Source of the DNA: JAGVSR01 sp964589785
GTDB lineage: Bacteria > Pseudomonadota > Alphaproteobacteria > Rhizobiales > Hyphomicrobiaceae
Assembly: GCA_964589785.1 (NCBI GenBank)
Contig: CAZPUQ010000013.1
Span: 1 to 64,000 of the forward strand
DNA: 64,000 nt
Direction: 5' to 3'
Positions 36,087-42,557 of this stretch are shown piece after piece. Below the pieces are notes generated by a model that was not told the origin of the DNA, made no database searches, and saw nothing but the letters and a program-made list of their open reading frames with translations. Position 1 is the stretch's first letter. Every line of letters starts with the position of its first letter. Made by a program: the position numbers and the translations under genes.

Positions 36087-37331
36087 TCAAGCCACGGGCG
36101 ACAGACGTTCCTCCTCCTGCGGGACCCTGGCGTTCAGCCATGCCGCGGTGACGGCGATCGCACGGCGCACCAGGGACGGAGGAAGGTCGCCGACGGACAG
36201 GCGGATGCCGAGCCGGCGCGCGCGCGGTTCCTCGAACCAGTCGCAGCCCAGGAAGTCGAATCCGAACGATCCGGCATGGCGGGCGGGCAAGCCCGCCGCC
36301 GCGAGCGCTTCGGCCAGCGCTGCACTGGCGGAGGACGCCGCCTCGCTGTCGGCGAAGGGCGCAGGAAACAGCACGACGTAGAGGCCATGGGCGTAAGAGC
36401 GGACATCGGTGTGCCCGGCCGCGGCCAATCCGCGGGCGATGGCCCGCGCACTCAGCATCGCGTTTGCGATCCGGGCGCGCGTCAGGCGGCGGAACTCCTC
36501 CCCCGCGGCGAAGGGCGGGAAGTGAAGCGGCAGCGCGGCGGACCCCGTCAGGCGCACGAAATCGGAGATCAAGACCGAAAGCCCCCGCGCCGGTCCTGCC
36601 GCCTCGTGGTCAAAAATGGCAATCGAACCGAGCCGACCGTAGTCGAGCCCGAGGCAATCGAGCTTCGTGTGGCTGCGCACGAGAATGACCGGACAGGCGC
36701 GCCGTTGTGCGTCGCGCACCATGGCGCCGATGCGGCCGGATGAGGCCGCAAAGCAGGAGGTGTCGAAGATGGCAAGACGCGCGCCCTCAAGCCGGTTGCG
36801 GGCGCTGGCCGGCGTGTCGATCGCCGAATCGATGACGGCCACCCGGCCACCGTTGCTTTCCGGCCCGCCCTGATCGAGGAGATCGGCGAGCTCGCGCGTT
36901 TCGGGGTAGCCATCGGCCCTGACGTCCAGTAGCGAGTGCGGCCACAGACGACGCACCGCCAGGAAGGTGCAGGCGAGCGCCGCCATGCCCGACGCGGTGT
37001 AGAAGACCCATTTGGGCTGCGAGAAGCCGCGCACGGTGTAGGGCGGAGGACCGGCAACCTCCAGATCGGCGCGCTGGTAGGCGTAGTCGAAGCGGAACGC
37101 GCCCGAGCCGCACGGACCCGTGGCCCAGCGCGTTTCGGTCTGCGACCACTGCGCGGCGCTCACCTCGGCGCGGCAGAGCGCAGCGCTGCGGAACTTGCGC
37201 GCGAGCAGGCCCGCCAGCTCGCCCGGCTCCGGCGGCGGCGGCGGGCGCGCGAGCATGCGCTCGACGAGGACGATTTCGCGGCACTTGCGTTGAAGGTCGC
37301 GCGCATCGGCGCTCGGCATCGGCACGGGCAT
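36087..37331 (-). CDS. PLP-dependent (fold type I) enzyme of unknown substrate
   Basis: 414 residues. The middle resembles fold type I PLP enzymes of the Cys/Met-metabolism kind: FYTASGMAAL, an AVIDSAID region, and VILVRSHTKLDCLG, in which Lys223 is the likely Schiff-base lysine. An N-terminal region of about 100 residues and the C-terminal domain do not resemble a family I know. It starts 13 bp after the sodC stop on the same strand, so the two are likely co-transcribed. The reaction cannot be assigned; it could also be a degenerate family member. Confidence 0.6.
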   Translation of the reverse strand: MPVPMPSADARDLQRKCREIVLVERMLARPPPPPEPGELAGLLARKFRSAALCRAEVSAAQWSQTETRWATGPCGSGAFRFDYAYQRADLEVAGPPPYTVRGFSQPKWVFYTASGMAALACTFLAVRRLWPHSLLDVRADGYPETRELADLLDQGGPESNGGRVAVIDSAIDTPASARNRLEGARLAIFDTSCFAASSGRIGAMVRDAQRRACPVILVRSHTKLDCLGLDYGRLGSIAIFDHEAAGPARGLSVLISDFVRLTGSAALPLHFPPFAAGEEFRRLTRARIANAMLSARAIARGLAAAGHTDVRSYAHGLYVVLFPAPFADSEAASSASAALAEALAAAGLPARHAGSFGFDFLGCDWFEEPRARRLGIRLSVGDLPPSLVRRAIAVTAAWLNARVPQEEERLSPVA

Positions 37332-37344
37332 CACACAGGACGGT

Positions 37345-37875
37345 TCAGGGGATGATCCCGCACGCGATGCGTTTGCCGCTGCCGCCCATGGGCGGCGTGT
37401 CCGCGTAGGTGTCGCCCTTCTCGTGAATGACGAGCGCGCGATCCCGAATCTCCTCAAGCGTGAGCCCCGGCGCGGAGAAGGTCACGCGCTGCTCGCCCTC
37501 GCCGGCAACGTTGAGGCGGGGCAGGTCACCCTTGTGGCCGGCCTTGCCGGGGCCGCGGTGGGATCCGGTTTCGGCCGGATCGTAATGACCGCCCGCCGCA
37601 CCGGCCGCCTCCATGGTCCCGTCCTTCTCCTTCGGGTCGCAGCTTCCGTTCTCGTGAATGTGGAAGCCGTGCTCGCCCGCGGGCACCTTCCATGTGACGA
37701 CCGTGAACTCGAGCCCTTTCGGCGTCTGGCCGATCTCGGCCTTGGCGACGGACTCGCCGGAGCTCGTCGGGGTGACGGCTTTGATGTCCACCTCGGTCTT
37801 GGACGCATAGCGCGGTTCGGCGACCGCGGCGGTCCCCAGGGTCAGCACCACAACGACAAGGACAGAGCTGCGCAC
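37345..37875 (-). CDS. sodC: Periplasmic Cu/Zn superoxide dismutase
   Basis: 176 residues. Export signal, then the SodC fold with copper ligands HGFHIHENGSC, bridging/zinc ligands in GGHYDP and downstream His, and the C-terminal disulfide Cys (IACGIIP). It dismutates superoxide in the periplasm. I placed the start at GTG 37875, with GGAG 7 bp upstream. The in-frame ATG at 37932 lies inside the hairpin terminator of the preceding gene and is not credible. Confidence 0.9.
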   Translation of the reverse strand: MRSSVLVVVVLTLGTAAVAEPRYASKTEVDIKAVTPTSSGESVAKAEIGQTPKGLEFTVVTWKVPAGEHGFHIHENGSCDPKEKDGTMEAAGAAGGHYDPAETGSHRGPGKAGHKGDLPRLNVAGEGEQRVTFSAPGLTLEEIRDRALVIHEKGDTYADTPPMGGSGKRIACGIIP

Positions 37876-37903
37876 GGGACGACTCCATGACCCGTTGAGA
37901 GAG

Positions 37904-37946
37904 AAAAAAATGGCGACTCGCGAGCCGGGCATGATCGCGAGTCGCC
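37904..37946 (-). terminator. Rho-independent terminator of the PRC-barrel gene
   Basis: Perfect 12-bp stem GGCGACTCGCGA/TCGCGAGTCGCC with an 11-base loop. On the minus strand it is followed by A then seven T residues. Confidence 0.88.
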
Positions 37947-38064
37947 GACAGGCGCCTTCGTTAGGGGAGGGACTTGGAACGGCGCCTGACCGAGTTCAGT
38001 CGGATGACTCTTCCTACCGGGATTAACCGATGGACCGTCATGCGGTTCCCGTCCGGCGCTCCTG

Positions 38065-38550
38065 TCAGCCGCTGGGCCGCAGTCGATCCCAACGCGGTGC
38101 CGATTTCAGCGCCTCCTTGCTGGCGTCGACGGTGATCACCTCGTCGTTGTCCTTGTCGCGGGCGATCTTCAGCGAGTCGAAGGCGACGGCGACGTCGCGC
38201 TCGCCCATGCCGAGAAAACCGCCGACGCCGATGATGACGGCGCGAACCCTGCCGTCGTTGGAGAGGATGAGCTCGTTCACGTCACCGATGTCCTCGCCGG
38301 CCGTGTTGAGGACCTGGGTACCGATGATCTCGCTCGCCGGCCAGTCGTCGTTGGCGCGCTGGTACCAGACGATGCTGCCCGTTGCGCCGGGCACCATGGT
38401 TTCGGTCATCGGCGCGGTCGTGGTGCCGGACGGGCCCGTCGCCGCCGGCGGTGCGGTGGGTAGTCTCGGATCGGGGGCAGGAGCTGGCGTCTGCGCTACA
38501 GCATAGCTGCCCATGGCGCTCAGCAGCACAAGACTGGCAAGGTGTTTCAT
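38065..38550 (-). CDS. Exported PRC-barrel protein
   Basis: 161 residues. Signal peptide to about residue 19, a Pro/Thr-rich linker, and a PRC-barrel domain (about 60-150: ASEIIGTQVLNTAGEDIGDVNELIL...GVGGFLGMGERDVAV). Such exported PRC-barrel proteins are frequent stress-induced proteins in Hyphomicrobiales, and their role is unclear. A perfect GGAAC-N16-CGTT EcfG promoter lies 36-60 bp upstream, and a strong terminator follows, so it is a single-gene general stress unit. Confidence 0.82.
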   Translation of the reverse strand: MKHLASLVLLSAMGSYAVAQTPAPAPDPRLPTAPPAATGPSGTTTAPMTETMVPGATGSIVWYQRANDDWPASEIIGTQVLNTAGEDIGDVNELILSNDGRVRAVIIGVGGFLGMGERDVAVAFDSLKIARDKDNDEVITVDASKEALKSAPRWDRLRPSG

Positions 38551-38585
38551 GGCAAGGGACTCCTCGGTTGCCGATGGGTCTTGCC

Positions 38586-38610
38586 AACGTGGCCGGGCCG
38601 GAATGGTTCC
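38586..38610 (-). promoter_or_regulatory. EcfG-type promoter of the PRC-barrel gene
   Basis: Minus strand GGAAC (38610-38606), 16-bp spacer, CGTT (38589-38586). It matches the general stress sigma EcfG consensus exactly and lies 36 bp before the ATG. Confidence 0.82.
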
Positions 38611-38651
38611 GCTTACGGCTGGCGGCGCGCGCCGCCCCGGGCCGAGCGCGG

Positions 38652-39542
38652 TCAGGACCGGCGGCTTTCCTTCCTCGTGTAGCTGGTGCGCTTCGCCTTC
38701 GCGGCCGTACGCGGTTTCGTCCGTGCGCGGCCCCGCGGCGCCTTGGCGCCGCCCTTCGTTCCCTTGCCCGTCTGATCGAGGCTCTTGCGCAGCACATCGA
38801 GCAGATTGATGACGTTGCTGGGCTTGGGCTCGTCATGCCGCACGACGGGCAGGGCTTTCGTCTTGCCCGTCAGCAGGTCTGCCAGCGCCTCCTCGTAGCG
38901 ATCGCGATAGGCGGCGACATCGAACGGCTTGCGCTTCTGCTCCATGATGTGGGCGGCGAGCTTCATCATCTCGTCGGGCAGCGCGACCTCCTCGATCGTC
39001 TCGAAGGCGGTGTCGGCGTCGCGGACCTCGTCCTCGAAATGCAGCGTGGAGGCAAGGATGCCCTTGCCGAACGGTTCCAGCAGCATGATGCGCTCGCGGC
39101 GGCCGAGAATGGCGCGGCTCAGCGCGACGAGCTTGCGCGCCGCCATGGCGTCACGGATGACGGCAAAGGCTTCCTGCGCCACGCGCCCGTCGGGAATGAG
39201 GTAGTAGGGCGTGTCGCGATAGCGCACGTCGATCTCCGTCACGTCGGCGAAGGAATCGATGTCGATCGTATGCGTGGCCTCGAGCGGGATCTTCTCGAGC
39301 TCCTCGTCCTCGACGAGGATGTGCTCGTCCTTGGCGACCTCGTAGCCTTTCACCTGATCCTCGGCTTCCACAATCTTCCCCGTCTCCGCATCGACGAACT
39401 GGCGCCGCACGCGGTGACCTGTGGTTCGGTTCAATGTGTGAAAGCGGGTCTTGTGAGAGGACGTGAGCGCGGGATAGAGGCTCACGGCGCACGACACGAG
39501 CGACAGCTTGAGATAACCCTTCCACTGCGGTCTGGGTGCCAC
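38652..39542 (-). CDS. ku: Ku protein of bacterial non-homologous end joining
   Basis: 296 residues. It starts with APRPQWKGYLKLSLVSC, the family entry; the core contains FHTLNRTTGHRV, EIPLEATHTIDID-like and YLIPDG stretches, and ends in a basic Lys/Arg-rich tail that in bacterial Ku aids DNA binding and ligase recruitment. It threads onto DNA double-strand ends. I chose GTG 39542 with GGAG 6 bp upstream; the longer frame runs antisense through the glycine-rich gene. It lies 80 bp after the EcfG-controlled glycine-rich gene, so readthrough would place Ku in the stress response. No ligD is nearby. Confidence 0.9.
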   Translation of the reverse strand: MAPRPQWKGYLKLSLVSCAVSLYPALTSSHKTRFHTLNRTTGHRVRRQFVDAETGKIVEAEDQVKGYEVAKDEHILVEDEELEKIPLEATHTIDIDSFADVTEIDVRYRDTPYYLIPDGRVAQEAFAVIRDAMAARKLVALSRAILGRRERIMLLEPFGKGILASTLHFEDEVRDADTAFETIEEVALPDEMMKLAAHIMEQKRKPFDVAAYRDRYEEALADLLTGKTKALPVVRHDEPKPSNVINLLDVLRKSLDQTGKGTKGGAKAPRGRARTKPRTAAKAKRTSYTRKESRRS

Positions 39543-39622
39543 GACACGCTCCTTCAAGGCAAGCGGGCCGCTCTCACGGCCCGCCACACGCGATACGATC
39601 AGCGATGCGAACGAGGCCGGCC

Positions 39623-40456
39623 CTAGCGCGAACCGGATCCACCGGACCCTGGTCCGCCGGACCCAAAGCCACCCGAACCCGATCCGCCGGACGAGGACGA
39701 GCCGGACATTTGCGACCCGCTGCCGGCGCGGCTGCCGCTTGCCGACGTCTGGGAGCTTCGGGTCTTGCGCCAGGCGTTGTATTCGTCGGAGAATTTCTTG
39801 CGGCGCTCTTGCCGCCACGCCTCGTATTCCTCGTCGAGCGCCTTGATCTGCTCGCGGCGCCAGTGGTCGTAGTCGGGATCGAAGTGGTGCTCGTGTCCGG
39901 ACTCGCTCATACGCTCCGCCATCCAGTGCGTATCGTCGGGGTGCTCATCGCCCGATCCCCAGTGGCCTGAGCCACGCTGCCGCGTGGGGCCATAGCCGCC
40001 TTCCTGACCGAATCCGGACCGACCGAAGCTCGACAGTTCGTAATCGCTCTCCAGGCCGTACCCTCCGCCTCCCATGCGTGAACCGCCGTAGCCGGCCTGC
40101 TGGCGAAATCCGCCGCGCGCAAAACCGCCCTGTCCGTAGGCGGAGCCGTAGTCCGAGCCGTAGCCGCCGCTTCCAAAGCCGGTCTCGGACCCGCCCTGCT
40201 GCTGGTCGGCGCGGCCATAGCCTCCGAAGCCGCCTTGCTGGCCACGGTAGCCGCGCTGGTGTGCGCCCTCGTCATCGTGCCGGCCCCAACCCGCGTCGCG
40301 ACGGCGACCTTGGCCATAGCCCCAGGACTGGTCTTCCATTTCGTATTGCCGGCCGCCGCCTTGCCCGTAGGAGCCAAGATCCTGCTCGTCCTCATCGAAG
40401 CCGCGGCGAGACGAGCGCGAGCGCCCTTTGTTCGCTGCACCGTACCGGTGTGCCAT
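39623..40456 (-). CDS. Glycine-rich stress protein, low complexity
   Basis: 277 residues. The N-terminal two thirds is a Gly/Tyr/Gln/Arg-rich disordered region resembling RNA-binding or phase-separating proteins. Residues about 185-235 are a charged segment with repeated W-R-x-E-x-x-x-K/F patterns (HWRREQIKALDEEYEAW). The end is Ser/Gly-rich. No enzyme motif is present. A perfect EcfG promoter sits 50 bp upstream of the ATG, so I infer a general stress role, possibly structural. Confidence 0.7.
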   Translation of the reverse strand: MAHRYGAANKGRSRSSRRGFDEDEQDLGSYGQGGGRQYEMEDQSWGYGQGRRRDAGWGRHDDEGAHQRGYRGQQGGFGGYGRADQQQGGSETGFGSGGYGSDYGSAYGQGGFARGGFRQQAGYGGSRMGGGGYGLESDYELSSFGRSGFGQEGGYGPTRQRGSGHWGSGDEHPDDTHWMAERMSESGHEHHFDPDYDHWRREQIKALDEEYEAWRQERRKKFSDEYNAWRKTRSSQTSASGSRAGSGSQMSGSSSSGGSGSGGFGSGGPGSGGSGSR

Positions 40457-40505
40457 CGCAAACTCTCCTTACTCTGACGTTGCTTGCAGTCTCCTGCACG
40501 ACCGC

Positions 40506-40530
40506 AACGTGGCCGCGCAACGTTGGTTCC
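40506..40530 (-). promoter_or_regulatory. EcfG-type promoter of the glycine-rich gene
   Basis: Minus strand GGAAC (40530-40526), 16-bp spacer, CGTT (40509-40506), 50 bp before the ATG. Confidence 0.82.
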
Positions 40531-40594
40531 CGTGACGCGGGTGCGGTCGGGCTTACCTCTCCCAGCGCGTCAGCGCCCGACTTGGCCCTCAGCG

Positions 40595-41146
40595 TCAGCG
40601 TCCCCACTTGGCGAGCACGGCCCGCGACGACCAGTCGTCGCCCAATTCATCGGCCGAGGCCAATTCGAGCCGTCGCGCGAGCCGGACGCGTGCGCGGTTG
40701 ACGCGGCTCTTCACCGTGCCGACCGCGCAGCCCGTGATGCTGGCCGCCTCCTCGTAGGAATAGCCCTCCGCACCGACGAGGATGAGCGCCTCGCGCTGAT
40801 CCGGCGGCAGCTCTTGCAGCGCACGCGAGAACTCGATGAGGTTCACGTGGCTCGTCTGGTTGGGCGACACGCACTTCAGCTCGGCGATCTTGCCCGGGTC
40901 GAGCACCTCGCGGCGCAGGCGCCGATATTGCGAATAGTAGGTGTTGCGCAGGATCGTGAACAACCAGGCCTTGAAGTTCGTGCCCGGCGTGAACAGGTTC
41001 TGATGCGACCACGCCTTGAGAAGAGTCTCCTGGACGAGGTCATTGGCGGTCGTCGCATTGCCGCACATGGCCATGGCGAACGCGCGCAGGCTCGGCATCG
41101 CCACGATGAGCTCGTCGGCAAACGAGAACGTCGACGTCGCAGTCAT
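40595..41146 (-). CDS. ecfG: General stress ECF sigma factor, EcfG type
   Basis: 183 residues: sigma region 2 (about 10-80, with DLVQETLLKAW and the FKAWLFTILRNTYYSQYRR stretch typical of EcfG) and region 4 (about 115-170; EGYSYEEAASITGCAVGTVKSR). EcfG directs RNA polymerase to GGAAC-N16/17-CGTT promoters and is held by NepR until phosphorylated PhyR sequesters NepR. It overlaps nepR by 4 bp and is transcribed from a matching promoter upstream of nepR, giving positive autoregulation. Confidence 0.92.
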   Translation of the reverse strand: MTATSTFSFADELIVAMPSLRAFAMAMCGNATTANDLVQETLLKAWSHQNLFTPGTNFKAWLFTILRNTYYSQYRRLRREVLDPGKIAELKCVSPNQTSHVNLIEFSRALQELPPDQREALILVGAEGYSYEEAASITGCAVGTVKSRVNRARVRLARRLELASADELGDDWSSRAVLAKWGR

Positions 41147-41421
41147 CGGCTCCGTTCCTTGTGCCTGAGACAGTCGAGAAGGCCGATGAGCTTGGGCGGC
41201 AGCGGCCGATCGAGGGCGTCCGCGTAGTAGTCCCTGAGGAGCTGTCCGAGCTCGCCGTGGAACCTCTGCCGCAGGTAGATCGGCTTCGACTGTCCCCCGG
41301 AATAAACCTCTGTCGGCCGAGGCCGGACCGCCGCGCCCTTCGCCCGTGTATCCGCACGAGCCTCGGCAAAGGTCTCGTCATCGGGGGGACGATCCCCCAT
41401 CATTGACCGTAGAGAGCTCAT
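41143..41421 (-). CDS. nepR: NepR-type anti-sigma factor
   Basis: 92 residues. The conserved two-helix core is at about residues 45-85 (LGQLLRDYYADALDRPLPPKLIGLLDCL), preceded by a disordered N-terminus. NepR binds EcfG and, in stress, phospho-PhyR. The stop overlaps ecfG by ATGA. I chose the ATG at 41421, with GGAAAG close upstream; an in-frame GTG at 41442 would add seven residues. Confidence 0.87.
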   Translation of the reverse strand: MSSLRSMMGDRPPDDETFAEARADTRAKGAAVRPRPTEVYSGGQSKPIYLRQRFHGELGQLLRDYYADALDRPLPPKLIGLLDCLRHKERSR

Positions 41422-41485
41422 GTTCTTTCCATCTCCAGCCACAGGCGCGATGACCTTCCAACATCGAGCAGCGTAGATGGCATCG

Positions 41486-41510
41486 AACGCAATTCGGCCG
41501 ACTTCGTTCC
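41486..41510 (-). promoter_or_regulatory. EcfG-type promoter of nepR-ecfG
   Basis: Minus strand GGAAC (41510-41506), 16-bp spacer, CGTT (41489-41486), 65 bp before the nepR ATG. It implies autoregulation of the sigma factor. Confidence 0.83.
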
Positions 41511-41568
41511 GAGCCAGCCTCGTCTTCGAGGCCTCGCTCTTTTGGTTTCATGTCGAGCAGGTCGAGCA

Positions 41569-41593
41569 GGAACTCTCGCCGCGGCTTTCCGTT
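41569..41593 (+). promoter_or_regulatory. EcfG-type promoter upstream of the phyR remnant
   Basis: Plus strand GGAAC (41569-41573), 16-bp spacer, CGTT (41590-41593), 53 bp before the ATG at 41647. It is divergent from the nepR promoter. Confidence 0.82.
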
Positions 41594-41646
41594 TCAGCGT
41601 CATGGCAAAGCTCAAGTAGAGGCGGACAGCACCGCGAGAGTCGCGC

Positions 41647-41901
41647 ATGACCGCGGACGAGCTTCTTCCCTATCTGCCGCACCTGCGCCGCTTCGCGAGG
41701 TTGCTCACCGGCGATCAGGTGGCCGGCGACTGGCCCCTTGCCTCGCTCCTGCAGACGCTGATCAGTACGCCGGGGCGTCTGCGCAGCGGCGTACCCGCCC
41801 GCGATCGCGCGGCAGATCGCAACCCGCGTGCTGATCCGAAGCCGTTCCAGGCCGAGCGCGTCAAGGCGGTCGTCAGTCAGACGCTCTTTCTTCGGAGCTG
41901 A
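41647..41901 (+). pseudogene. phyR: Truncated phyR: only the start of the sigma-like domain remains
   Basis: 84 codons. Residues about 6-42 (LLPYLPHLRRFARLLTGDQ, then a TL..L...P pattern) match the first helices of PhyR, the anti-anti-sigma response regulator normally encoded divergently from nepR-ecfG. The rest of the sigma-like domain and the whole receiver domain (phospho-Asp) are missing; the last 40 residues are unlike PhyR. The intact EcfG promoter upstream suggests it is still transcribed. It is either a fossil, with a working PhyR elsewhere, or a retained NepR-binding mini-protein. Confidence 0.6.
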
Positions 41902-41921
41902 TGCCGGGGCAACGGAGCGAG

Positions 41922-41946
41922 GGAACCAAACTCCGCGTTCCGCGTT
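41922..41946 (+). promoter_or_regulatory. EcfG-type promoter of the small membrane protein
   Basis: Plus strand GGAAC (41922-41926), 16-bp spacer, CGTT (41943-41946), 41 bp before the ATG at 41988. Confidence 0.82.
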
Positions 41947-41987
41947 ACCCCACTCGTCGAAGCCGCAACCACGAAGTGGAGAGTCAC

Positions 41988-42248
41988 ATGAACGAGCACC
42001 ACTCCCCGCTGCATCGCTCGCCGGACCCCATCGTGCCTCCCGTCGAAGCGCGGCAAGGGACTCGCCAGAAGCTCAACTTCCGGGTCCTCGTCACGTCCTT
42101 CATTGCGATCTCGATCATCTTCGCAGGGATCTACCTGCTGTTCCTGAACGCGCCGCATAGCGAGAACACCGGCACCGACCCGGCGCAGACCTCTGCCCCT
42201 CCGGCGCCGACGGCCGTTCCGCCGCCGACACCAACGCCGACGCCGTAA
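41988..42248 (+). CDS. Small stress-controlled single-pass membrane protein
   Basis: 86 residues: a cytoplasmic basic N-terminus (about 30 residues), one membrane helix (about 33-53), and a periplasmic Pro/Thr-rich tail with a short PTPTP repeat. GGAGAG precedes the ATG. A perfect EcfG promoter lies 41 bp upstream. I know no family; similar proline-tailed peptides are common in EcfG regulons of this order. Confidence 0.65.
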   Translation: MNEHHSPLHRSPDPIVPPVEARQGTRQKLNFRVLVTSFIAISIIFAGIYLLFLNAPHSENTGTDPAQTSAPPAPTAVPPPTPTPTP

Positions 42249-42290
42249 GGATACGCCGGTCGCCACTTCATCCGAGGCGCCGTTGGTCGC

Positions 42291-42557
42291 TTACACGCCG
42301 TGGCGCGTCAGAACGTTCTCGATGTCCGCGGCGGACCGCATCTCCATGATCTCGTCCATGCTGAGCGACAGATCGAACATGATCTCGATGGCTCTGACGA
42401 GCGCGATGTGCTGGAGCGAATCCCAGCGCGGGATGTCGTCGGGACCCGTCCACGGCGAGACGGGCCCCTCATGCTGAAAGACGTCTGCGAAAATCTCCAC
42501 GACCTCGGGTCGGACGGTGCGATCCTGGGCGGCCAGGGCGTTCATGAGGTTCTCCAT
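42291..42557 (-). CDS. Acyl carrier protein partner of the FkbH-like protein
   Basis: 88 residues with a typical ACP helix bundle. The 4'-phosphopantetheine site is the Ser in WDSLQHIALV (about residue 47). It overlaps the FkbH-like gene's 3' end by 16 bp and is the last gene of the minus-strand operon MaoC-ketoreductase, FkbH, ACP. FkbH-type enzymes load a three-carbon glyceryl unit or another acyl group onto a partner ACP, and this is the likely partner. A second ATG 12 bp later is an alternative start. Confidence 0.82.
   Translation of the reverse strand: MENLMNALAAQDRTVRPEVVEIFADVFQHEGPVSPWTGPDDIPRWDSLQHIALVRAIEIMFDLSLSMDEIMEMRSAADIENVLTRHGV

Noticed and set aside
37924..37934. ATG at 37932 as the sodC start.
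   Set aside because: It lies in the loop of a perfect terminator hairpin and has no ribosome binding site.
38025..38049. EcfG-like site GGAAC-N16-GGTT on the minus strand upstream of sodC.
   Set aside because: The -10 element deviates by one base and the strong terminator at 37904-37946 lies between it and sodC, so it would not drive sodC.
39543..39818. 92-residue N-terminal extension of Ku.
   Set aside because: It has low-complexity, non-Ku composition, overlaps the glycine-rich gene's 3' end, and Ku proteins begin at the APRPQWKGYL segment.
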